Source: Syntrophales bacterium
GTDB lineage: Bacteria; Desulfobacterota; Syntrophia; Syntrophales; UBA5619
Assembly: GCA_028712015.1 (NCBI GenBank)
Contig: JAQTRB010000124.1
Coordinates: forward strand, 1-5,657
Direction: 5' to 3'
DNA: 5,657 nt
Shown here: positions 1 through 5,657 of the stretch, one piece after another
Position numbering within the stretch: the first letter of the stretch is position 1
Layout of the letters: every line of letters begins with the position of its first letter
Position numbers and translations under genes: made by a program
The notes under the pieces: model-generated
What the model was told of the DNA's origin: nothing
The model's input: only the letters and a program-made list of their open reading frames with translations
Database searches by the model: none

Positions 1-1
1 C

Positions 2-202
2 GGGGTGAACCGCCTGACCTGCATGTGTGCCATCGACCGGGCGGTCCTGACCGCGCTGATGGAATACTGGGTGCCGGAGGTGCTGGTCACCGGGGTGCAT
101 GAACTCGTGGCCAATGCCCTGATCATGAAGGGTGAGAAGGAACGAACAACCGACCTGCGCGGTGAGCCGTTGGAAGGAAAGACAGTCGATGAAACTCTAT
201 AA
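2..202 (+). CDS. dsrK: DsrK, C-terminal end (partial; 5' part outside window)
   Basis: This is the last 66 codons of a frame that enters from the left edge and stops at TGA 200-202. DsrK is the cytoplasmic, HdrD-like iron-sulfur subunit of the DsrMKJOP complex, proposed to reduce the DsrC trisulfide made by dissimilatory sulfite reductase. What is visible is a CCG-domain-like tail: a Cys-x-Cys pair (NRLTCMCAID, bases 14-43) followed by 'LMEYWVPEVLVTGVHELVAN' and a charged end. This matches the usual heterodisulfide-reductase-like pattern of a Cys motif, then an aromatic/Pro segment, then G-V-x-E-L-V. The main support is context, since dsrJ, dsrO and dsrP follow in the canonical order. The frame overlaps the dsrJ start by 14 nt. 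The GTG at position 5 is internal, not a start. The catalytic non-cubane cluster Cys residues cannot be checked beyond this tail. Confidence 0.85.
   Translation, partial: GVNRLTCMCAIDRAVLTALMEYWVPEVLVTGVHELVANALIMKGEKERTTDLRGEPLEGKTVDETL
172..177 (+). promoter_or_regulatory. Ribosome binding site of dsrJ
   Basis: GGAAGG ends 11 nt before the ATG at 189 and lies inside the 3' end of dsrK. It supports the internal start of dsrJ over the upstream in-frame ATG at 132. Spacing is slightly long, so coupling to dsrK translation probably helps. Confidence 0.55.
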
Positions 203-590
203 CCGCGGTATCATCCTTGCCGGGATCGTGATCTTTCTGATCGCGGCCAGTTTCCCGTTCTGGTATGGGAAGGGGAGGGCGGTTTCCCCGCCCGACCTGA
301 AACTCGATACGCCCGCGATCGAACGTCTCCAGGAGAAGCTCTGCATGGAGCCGGCCCCGTTTATGAGGGCGAACCACATGAGACTCCTGAACGACTGGCG
401 GGACAGCGTCGTCCGGGAGGGTAAGCGAACCTATACGGCGGCGGACGGAAAGATATACGAAATCAGCCTGACCGGGACCTGCCTGAAATGCCACAGCAAC
501 AAGGATCAATTCTGCGACCGCTGCCACGATTACGCGGGGGCGAAGCCCGCCTGCTGGAACTGTCATATCATCCCCGGGGAGGTCCGCTGA
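189..590 (+). CDS. dsrJ: DsrJ, triheme cytochrome c subunit of the DsrMKJOP complex
   Basis: A 133-residue periplasmic triheme cytochrome c that passes electrons within the DsrMKJOP transmembrane complex. Residues 1-7 (MKLYNRG) lead into a hydrophobic segment at about 8-25, probably an uncleaved signal anchor. Three CxxCH heme c sites are present: CLKCH 98-102, CDRCH 109-113 and CWNCH 122-126. Cys52, in the segment LCMEPAPFMRANHM, is a Cys outside the heme motifs; it matches the conserved Cys that in Allochromatium DsrJ was assigned as an unusual axial heme ligand (His/Cys ligation). The ATG at 189 is chosen over the in-frame ATG at 132. The family normally begins with this short M-x-L-Y segment, GGAAGG (172-177) lies 11 nt upstream, and the earlier start would overlap dsrK far more. 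Length fits the family. The stop TGA shares its final A with the dsrO start. Confidence 0.95.
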   Translation: MKLYNRGIILAGIVIFLIAASFPFWYGKGRAVSPPDLKLDTPAIERLQEKLCMEPAPFMRANHMRLLNDWRDSVVREGKRTYTAADGKIYEISLTGTCLKCHSNKDQFCDRCHDYAGAKPACWNCHIIPGEVR

Positions 591-1387
591 TGGCGCCCAC
601 ACGAAGAAAGTTCTTACAGATCGCCGGGATTGCCGCGGCCGGTCTCGTTTTTCCCCCTCTGGCGAAGGTTCTCGACAGCGCTCAGCGCCCGGGCACGCCG
701 ACCACTGCGGGACTGCCGCCCAGCGTGGCGAATACCGGTTCACCCCTGATGGCCAAACGCTGGGCCATGGTGGCGATCGCCGGGAAATGCCCGTCCGGCT
801 GCAAGGATTGCATCGACGCCTGCCATCGGACGCACAACGTGCCCGATTTCGGCAACAAGAAGGACGACGTCCATTGGATCGGCGCCGAGAAGATGACGCA
901 TGTCTTTCCCGCGGAGACCCATCCCCGAATGCCGGAATCCATTCGAGATCTTTCCGTTCCGGTTTTTTGCAACCACTGCGAAAATCCGCCCTGCGTGCGG
1001 GTTTGCCCGACGCAGGCGACCTTTAAACGGGCGGACGGCATCGTGATGATGGACTACCATCGCTGCATCGGCTGCCGGTTCTGCATGGCGGCCTGTCCCT
1101 ATGGTTCGAGAAGCATGAACTACCGCGATCCCCGGCCTTTCATCCCGAAGACCGATCCGGCTTTTCCCACCCGGACCAAGGGCGTGGTGGAGAAGTGCAA
1201 CTTTTGTGAGGAGCGGCTCGCGCAGGGGATCCTGCCCGCCTGCGTCACGGCCTGCAAGGAAAAGGCTTTGGTCTTCGGCGATCTGGATAACCCCGGATCG
1301 GACGTCCGCCGCCTGCTCAACGAAAAATATTCGCTCCGCCGGAGAGCGGATCTGGGGACGGGACCGCAGATCTATTACATTTTGTGA
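590..1387 (+). CDS. dsrO: DsrO, Tat-exported ferredoxin-like iron-sulfur subunit of DsrMKJOP
   Basis: A 265-residue periplasmic iron-sulfur protein of the DMSO-reductase FeS subunit (NrfC/HybA-like) type. It is the partner of the NrfD-like DsrP and carries electrons between DsrJ and the membrane quinone subunit. The N-terminus has a twin-arginine signal: T-R5-R6-K-F-L-Q, then a hydrophobic stretch at about 10-24. Four Cys groups are visible: C67/C71/C74/C78, C127/C130/C135/C139, C159/C162/C165/C169 (CIGCRFCMAACP) and C203/C206/C218/C222. That gives 16 Cys, enough for four [4Fe-4S] clusters with the cross-domain ligation usual in this family. The start is ATG 590-592, overlapping the dsrJ stop by one base (TGATG), so translation is coupled. 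A longer in-frame reading from 488 would put dsrJ-overlapping sequence before the Tat motif and is rejected. The gene ends 7 nt before dsrP. Confidence 0.95.
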   Translation: MAPTRRKFLQIAGIAAAGLVFPPLAKVLDSAQRPGTPTTAGLPPSVANTGSPLMAKRWAMVAIAGKCPSGCKDCIDACHRTHNVPDFGNKKDDVHWIGAEKMTHVFPAETHPRMPESIRDLSVPVFCNHCENPPCVRVCPTQATFKRADGIVMMDYHRCIGCRFCMAACPYGSRSMNYRDPRPFIPKTDPAFPTRTKGVVEKCNFCEERLAQGILPACVTACKEKALVFGDLDNPGSDVRRLLNEKYSLRRRADLGTGPQIYYIL

Positions 1388-1390
1388 GGA
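1386..1390 (+). promoter_or_regulatory. Ribosome binding site of dsrP
   Basis: GAGGA overlaps the dsrO stop codon and lies 4 nt before GTG 1395. It is the only plausible Shine-Dalgarno ahead of the DsrP-like sequence and fixes a GTG start. The spacing is short, again consistent with coupling to the upstream gene. Confidence 0.5.
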
Positions 1391-1394
1391 CGCC

Positions 1395-2546
<1,152 letters not shown>

Positions 2547-2648
2547 ACGGCAAAATATTTCCCCGAGCTCAGGTCCATATCATTCCTGCCTTGCGATCGT
2601 TTCCTATCCGCATTCGGCAATAAGTTGAATTCCGTCTTCAAATGGCTG

Positions 2649-2692
2649 CCGTTCCGCTTTCAGAAGGCGGACGGTGAAAGCGCTTGCTTTTT
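2649..2692 (+). terminator. Possible weak terminator after dsrP (two small hairpins, short T run)
   Basis: First hairpin: CCGT-T-CCGC (2649-2657) pairs with GCGG-ACGG (2667-2674), 8 bp with one bulged T and a 9-nt loop. Right after it, AAAGC (2677-2681) pairs with GCTTT (2686-2690) around a 4-nt loop, followed by two more T residues. Either stem is short for a Rho-independent terminator, so it may be only partial or incidental. It lies 103 nt after the dsrP stop. Confidence 0.25.
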
Positions 2693-2750
2693 GATCGGCG
2701 GAAGGATAAGAGCGTCCGCTTTGTTCAGGATGTAGAATCAGCGAATTCTT

Positions 2751-2756
2751 GGGAGG
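2751..2756 (+). promoter_or_regulatory. Strong ribosome binding site deciding a TTG start for the MFS gene
   Basis: GGGAGG, continued by AAG, lies 8 nt before TTG 2765-2767. It is the best Shine-Dalgarno in the gap and places the start 27 codons inside the longest open frame. No ATG is available in frame near this position. Confidence 0.65.
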
Positions 2757-2764
2757 AAGCTGTA

Positions 2765-4063
2765 TTGAAAAATCGTTCGGAAACATCCGGACCGCTTTTG
2801 GTTTTGATCCGCGGCGGAGTCTCCTTTCTGAAAAGACAGCAGCGGGACTGGAAGGTGACCGTCCTGCGCACTTCCCTCGAAAGGCTGGCCTACCAGATGG
2901 TTTTCCCCTACCTGTCCGTCTACATCGTCGCGCTGGGGGCTACGGGAACCCAACTGGGCGTCGTCAACAGCATCGGCATGATCGTTGCCGGTCTCTGCGG
3001 GCCTTTTACCGGCTGGTTCATCGATCGGATCGGACCGAAACGGATTTACCTCATAGGCATCGGTTTCCTGGCCGTCTCCTATCTCACCTACGGCCTGGCC
3101 CAGAGTTGGGGATGGACGATCGTTGCGATGATCGGCTATTGGCTGGGATTTTCGACCAGCAACAACAGTTGCGCCACCATCTGCGGAAACTGCCTGATCA
3201 ACCGGGATCGTGCCACGGGAATGCTGATCTGCGAGACGCTGGCCGCCGGGTTGCTGGGGATGGCTGGACCGCTTTTCGCCGTATGGCTCGTCATGGGGTG
3301 CGGCGGCGTCAACCTCGGCGGCATCCGACCGTTGTTTTTTGTGGGTCTTCTGATCACGGTCGGCACCTATTTTATCGTTGCGACGCAACTGTCGGATCGA
3401 AAATGGGTCACGGCGGAAAGCCGGAAACCGCACCTGATCCGGGACATTGGCCGGGTGTTCCGCGGCGGTAGGCATCTGAAGAAATGGCTGGTCATCACCT
3501 CCATCTCCCAGTTGCCGCTGGGGATGGTTTTCCCCTTCACACAGGTGTTCGCGCACCAGATGAAGGGGGCCGACGAACTGATCCTGGGCATCATGGTGAC
3601 CGGATCGGCTCTGGCCTCGATTGCCTTTGCCATTCCGCTGGGTCGGCTTGCGGACCGGATCGGCCGGAAGAAAGTACTTTATGTCACGATCCCTCTTTTC
3701 TGGTTATCCAACCTGCTGCTGATCTCGGCGCCGTCGCCGGCACTCCTGGTGATCGCGGGGATTCTGCAGGGTTTTTATTTCATCGGCGCACCGGTCGTCG
3801 CCGCCATCGAACGCGAGATGGTTCCTCCGGAACAGATGGGTAGGTGGACCGGCATTACCCGTCTGTTCAAGATGGTAACGAGCGCCGTGCTGGCGTTTTG
3901 CGCGGGGATCATCTGGGACAGGATCGGACCGCAGTACATCTTTCTGTTCTTTGTGGCCATCGACCTGCTGGTCCGTCTTCCCCTGCTGATCGGCATTCCC
4001 GAAACCCTGCACGTCCGCTTTCCGTCCGGATCGGAGTCGGATTTCGAAAAAAGGGCGGGATAA
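2765..4063 (+). CDS. Major facilitator superfamily (MFS) transporter, substrate unknown
   Basis: A 432-residue inner-membrane secondary transporter with a 12-helix MFS pattern. Helices lie near residues 41-60, 64-86, 93-110, 115-133, 152-177, 188-207, 241-264, 271-295, 304-321, 325-347, 367-387 and 391-411, with a basic cytoplasmic loop at 208-240 between the halves. MFS motif A is seen in both halves: G83-W-F-I-D87-R-I-G-P-K-R between helices 2 and 3, and G293-R-L-A-D297-R-I-G-R-K-K between helices 8 and 9. A third D-R-I-G-P (385-389) follows helix 11. Unusual is a Cys cluster after helix 4: C136, C140, C143 (C-x3-C-x2-C), with C156 nearby. The gene is intact, in the same direction as dsrKJOP and 218 nt after dsrP. 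Co-transcription and a sulfur-compound substrate are possible but not shown. The family is broad, so substrate cannot be named. Confidence 0.88.
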   Translation: MKNRSETSGPLLVLIRGGVSFLKRQQRDWKVTVLRTSLERLAYQMVFPYLSVYIVALGATGTQLGVVNSIGMIVAGLCGPFTGWFIDRIGPKRIYLIGIGFLAVSYLTYGLAQSWGWTIVAMIGYWLGFSTSNNSCATICGNCLINRDRATGMLICETLAAGLLGMAGPLFAVWLVMGCGGVNLGGIRPLFFVGLLITVGTYFIVATQLSDRKWVTAESRKPHLIRDIGRVFRGGRHLKKWLVITSISQLPLGMVFPFTQVFAHQMKGADELILGIMVTGSALASIAFAIPLGRLADRIGRKKVLYVTIPLFWLSNLLLISAPSPALLVIAGILQGFYFIGAPVVAAIEREMVPPEQMGRWTGITRLFKMVTSAVLAFCAGIIWDRIGPQYIFLFFVAIDLLVRLPLLIGIPETLHVRFPSGSESDFEKRAG

Positions 4064-4149
4064 AAGATCGTCCCGACCGGGGGAATTCGCTTTCGCCGTT
4101 TCCGGCCCCCCTGTCCGCAACCCGGTGTCCGCGATTCGGAAGATCGTGC

Positions 4150-4380
4150 ATGAAAACGAATGGAAGCGAAAAGAGAGCGATCTTGAAAGAAGGCATCGCA
4201 AAAATGGGGCCGGTTCTGATGACCGGATTGGTTGCAATCCCCGGAGGGCTCGCCGAGATGAGCGTCGTCGCCTTGGCGCTCAACGCCGACGCGGCCTTCG
4301 TACTGGCCTATCCGCTTTTCAGGCTGTTTAGTATTCTGCTGGTCATGCCGCCGCCGCTGAGACGGCGATTCCGGCGGTAG
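4150..4380 (+). pseudogene. C-terminal fragment of an AbrB-type membrane protein (probable remnant)
   Basis: A 76-codon ORF (ATG 4150, TAG 4378-4380). From about residue 20 it reads 'VLMTGLVAIPGGLAEMSVVA' then 'LALNADAAFVLAYPLFRLFSI'-like sequence. This resembles the end of the AbrB duplication-domain membrane family (PGGLxEM, then xLGADxxFV, then a final helix with a basic tail); family members are several hundred residues with two repeats. Here only the last part is present and the first 18 residues are charged and unrelated, so 5' truncation by deletion is likely. GGAAG (4138-4142) is 7 nt upstream, so a short membrane peptide could still be made. Nothing AbrB-like is seen in the same frame before 4150 or in the 86 nt after the MFS stop. 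The alternative is a genuine small membrane protein derived from this fold. Confidence 0.5.
4348..4377. terminator. GC-rich imperfect hairpin at the convergent gene junction
   Basis: CGCCG (4352-4356) pairs with CGGCG (4363-4367) around a 6-nt loop. The stem is extended by CCGC (4348-4351) pairing with GCGG (4374-4377) across a 6-nt bulge. It overlaps the end of the AbrB-type fragment and lies 43 nt beyond the isomerase stop on the other strand. There is no T run on either side, so a terminator role is only a guess, and GC-rich coding sequence alone could produce it. Confidence 0.22.
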
Positions 4381-4419
4381 GATGTCGGGCTCTTCGATTT
4401 CCGCAGAAACGCAACAACC

Positions 4420-5247
4420 TCAGGGTGTCAGCGCCTCTTTCAGGATACCGAGCTCGTCGAGGATCGGTTCCAGTCGCCGCTTGCTCAGCGCACGGTCCTC
4501 GTTCGAACGGGGAAGCTCGATGTTCAGGGTTCCCTTGAAGCCGGCCTTCATCAAGTTTTTGAAAACCAGTTTAAAGTCGATCTTTCCGTTCCCGACGGGG
4601 AGATGATGATCGAGGATCAGGTCGTTGTCGCTGACATGGGTGCTGACGATCCGGCCGGGAAAGGCGTCAATGAAGGACTCGGGGCCCCCGGGCAGAAGGC
4701 TCGCGTGGGCGATGTCCAGCGTCAGGCCGAAATAATCCGACGGGATGGCGTCGAAGACCCGCTTTAACTCCTCGATGGTCACGCCGAGATAGGCGATTTC
4801 CGCCGCCTCGTGGATCTTGTTCATGTTCTCGATCCCGATCGGAAGTTTGAACTTTTCGGCCAGCTCGACGACGGGGATAAAGGTCTTGATCAGGCAGTCG
4901 AAGACGTGGTCCATGAAAAGGCTGAAGTGGTATCCGAAGTGGAGCACCACGTATTGGGCCTCCAACCGGTGGGCGAGCTCGACGTAGTCCAGCAGATGTT
5001 GCTGGACGGCCTTGCGGACAGTCGGCTCGATCTCGGCGGCGTTGACGAAAGAGGCCGAATGGAGACCGTACTTGACTCCGGCCTGGTCCCGCAGTTTCTT
5101 GATTCCGTCGATCCGCGCGGGGTTCCACTTGTCCAGAAAATTGTTTGGGTTGTTGCAGCTCAGTTCAATCCAGGGAAAGCCGTTTTCCTTGGCGAACGGA
5201 AAATATTCCTCGAGGGGCTGCGGCCCGGCGTTAAAACAAAGCTTCAT
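4420..5247 (-). CDS. Sugar phosphate isomerase/epimerase-like TIM-barrel protein
   Basis: A 275-residue cytoplasmic protein of the xylose isomerase-like TIM barrel family (AP endonuclease 2 fold), which uses a divalent metal to isomerise or epimerise sugars and related hydroxy-keto compounds, or to cut DNA in the Nfo branch. Likely metal ligands at strand ends are E140 (IGIEN), D178 (LTLDIAHAS), H204 (STHVSDND) and E244 (LNIELP). H63 (GLHSAS) and H103 (VLHFGYH) are further active-site candidates, and G-N-G-K-I-D-F (219-225) is typical of this isomerase branch. The length is usual. The start is ATG 5245-5247, with GGAGGAG 6 nt upstream; the TTG at 5262 would include the Shine-Dalgarno in the coding region. 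It converges on the + strand genes with a 39-nt gap. It was probably once coupled to the broken frame upstream. The substrate cannot be told from sequence; the Nfo endonuclease role is less likely. Confidence 0.9.
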   Translation of the reverse strand: MKLCFNAGPQPLEEYFPFAKENGFPWIELSCNNPNNFLDKWNPARIDGIKKLRDQAGVKYGLHSASFVNAAEIEPTVRKAVQQHLLDYVELAHRLEAQYVVLHFGYHFSLFMDHVFDCLIKTFIPVVELAEKFKLPIGIENMNKIHEAAEIAYLGVTIEELKRVFDAIPSDYFGLTLDIAHASLLPGGPESFIDAFPGRIVSTHVSDNDLILDHHLPVGNGKIDFKLVFKNLMKAGFKGTLNIELPRSNEDRALSKRRLEPILDELGILKEALTP

Positions 5248-5248
5248 C

Positions 5249-5545
5249 TCATTCTCCTCCAATCGTTGTTTCAGTAAATTCCTCTTTTGCGATTGAGGCG
5301 GCCATCGTACCGGTCACGCAGGAGATCACGACCTCCACGCGGGAAAGCAGATCCTGAACCGTCGCCGCCCGGATGGCCCCGATTTCGATCGCGACGCCGA
5401 CCTCGCCTTACTTGACGCGGAGCGTTACGTCGTTCGTCTTGGACTCCTCGGTGCCGCGACCCTGGATGCCGGTAGCCGCGTGGGTGGCGCTGGGATCGCT
5501 GAAATAAAGGCGCAGCGCCCGCGGGTAGTCGTACACGTTGAGATA
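5249..5545 (-). pseudogene. Decayed 3' remnant of an unrecognised gene, with an in-frame ochre stop
   Basis: On the minus strand one frame reads 45 sense codons (5545-5411), a TAA (5410-5408), 52 more codons, then TGA (5251-5249). Both halves have the G/C-ending codon choice of the neighbouring genes, which supports former coding. The first half contains 'NVYDYPRALRLYFSDPSATH' and ends 'TNDVTLRVK'. The second begins 'GEVGVAIEIGAIRAATVQDL' and includes a hydrophobic 'VEVVISCVTGTMAASIA'. Just before the frame are tandem TGA TGA (5551-5546), and no credible start or Shine-Dalgarno is seen; a GTG at 5536-5534 is the only early candidate. The second half lacks a start too. The family is not recognised; the second half could faintly suggest a nucleotide-binding strand-loop, but this is weak. 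The simplest reading is a 5'-truncated gene once in an operon with the isomerase. A sequencing error at TAA or two unrelated fragments are alternatives. Confidence 0.55.
5254..5260 (-). promoter_or_regulatory. Strong ribosome binding site of the isomerase, inside the end of an upstream frame
   Basis: GGAGGAG (minus strand) lies 6 nt before ATG 5247. It also encodes the last Gly-Gly-Glu codons of the decayed upstream frame, whose TGA (5249-5251) ends 1 nt before the ATG. This is the arrangement of two translationally coupled genes. Confidence 0.75.
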
Positions 5546-5574
5546 TCATCAGGGAAATAGGGGATTGAGGAAAT

Positions 5575-5597
5575 GGGGCGGGGGAGGCCCCCGCCCC
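5575..5597 (-). terminator. Perfect GC hairpin, likely terminator of the upstream minus-strand gene
   Basis: GGGGCGGGGG (5575-5584) and CCCCCGCCCC (5588-5597) form a perfect 10-bp stem with a 3-nt loop. On the minus strand it begins 8 nt after the stop of the thiolase-like gene and is followed by ATTTCC, a poor T run. Position and stability suggest a terminator, perhaps not fully Rho-independent. Confidence 0.55.
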
Positions 5598-5605
5598 GGG
5601 GACGA

Positions 5606-5657
5606 TCATATGCTTTCAAGGACGGTGGCCAGCGAAACGCCGCCGCCGCCGCAGAGA
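5606..5657 (-). CDS. C-terminal end of a probable thiolase-family protein (partial)
   Basis: The last 16 codons of a frame entering from the right edge, ending at TGA 5608-5606: L-C-G-G-G-G-V-S-L-A-T-V-L-E-S-I. This lines up with the C-terminal active-site loop of thiolases (acetyl-CoA acetyltransferases), C-x-G-G-G-x-G-x-A followed by a short hydrophobic strand, where the Cys is the proton-shuttling catalytic residue. One usual Gly is Ser here. If correct, the enzyme would condense or cleave acyl-CoA thioesters in the cytoplasm. Only 16 residues are visible, so the call rests on one motif. A GC hairpin directly after the stop supports a real gene end. Confidence 0.5.
   Translation of the reverse strand, partial: LCGGGGVSLATVLESI

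Larger units (their letters stand above)
2547..2764 (+). other. Intergenic gap between dsrP and the MFS gene
   Basis: A 218-nt stretch with no convincing gene. It holds two small hairpins (listed separately) and the Shine-Dalgarno of the MFS gene. No good sigma70-type -35/-10 pair with normal spacing was found. A 27-codon in-frame upstream extension of the MFS frame (from TTG 2684) is charged, lacks a Shine-Dalgarno and is considered non-coding. Confidence 0.5.

Noticed and set aside
123..743. Long minus-strand open frame opposite dsrJ/dsrO
   Set aside because: Arg/Pro/Gly-rich translation, antisense to genes with clear heme and Fe-S motifs; a GC-rich shadow frame.
2738..3556. 272-codon minus-strand open frame opposite the MFS gene
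   Set aside because: Antisense shadow of a membrane protein gene with no recognisable domain.
4075..4115. Inverted repeat after the MFS stop (GAC-GGGGG with CCCCC-GTC)
   Set aside because: A mismatch, a loop of over 20 nt and no T run make a terminator call unsafe.
4810..5277. 155-codon plus-strand open frame opposite the isomerase
   Set aside because: The minus frame has clear TIM-barrel metal-binding motifs and a strong Shine-Dalgarno; the plus frame has neither.
5408..5410. Stop-codon recoding (selenocysteine or pyrrolysine) at the in-frame stop of the ghost gene
   Set aside because: The codon is TAA, not TGA or TAG, and no downstream SECIS-like hairpin was seen; nonsense mutation fits better.

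Overview
The window looks like a chromosomal segment from a GC-rich, Gram-negative dissimilatory sulfur-metabolising bacterium, most likely a sulfate/sulfite reducer of the Desulfobacterota (former Deltaproteobacteria). The basis is a dsrK-dsrJ-dsrO-dsrP block, the 3' part of the dsrMKJOP operon. The periplasmic and membrane J, O and P subunits point to a diderm lineage rather than to one that has only DsrMK. The taxonomic placement is inferred from gene content, not from a database search.

Left part (1-2546, + strand): the C-terminal end of DsrK, then complete DsrJ (triheme cytochrome c), DsrO (Tat-exported ferredoxin-like protein) and DsrP (NrfD-type membrane quinone-interacting subunit). 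The genes overlap or nearly touch (dsrK/dsrJ overlap 14 nt, dsrJ/dsrO share one base in TGATG, dsrO/dsrP gap 7 nt), so they are translationally coupled. Together they form the transmembrane module thought to link periplasmic and menaquinone redox pools to cytoplasmic DsrK and the DsrC trisulfide.

Middle part (2547-4380, + strand): a 218-nt gap with only weak hairpins, then an MFS transporter with a TTG start and a strong Shine-Dalgarno. Next comes a 76-codon ORF that matches only the C-terminal end of an AbrB-type membrane protein, probably a remnant.

Right part (4420-5657, - strand, convergent): an intact sugar phosphate isomerase/epimerase-like TIM-barrel gene. Directly upstream of it lies a decayed reading frame. 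It has strongly coding-like codons, no start, an in-frame TAA, and a final TGA that ends 1 nt before the isomerase ATG. This looks like the 3' remnant of a gene once coupled to the isomerase. It abuts a perfect 10-bp GC hairpin that closes a further upstream minus-strand gene, whose last 16 residues resemble the C-terminal loop of a thiolase.

No CRISPR array, tRNA, rRNA, insertion sequence or clear novel defence or mobile system is visible. The most unusual material is the pair of gene remnants flanking the intact MFS and isomerase genes, and a Cys cluster in the MFS protein.
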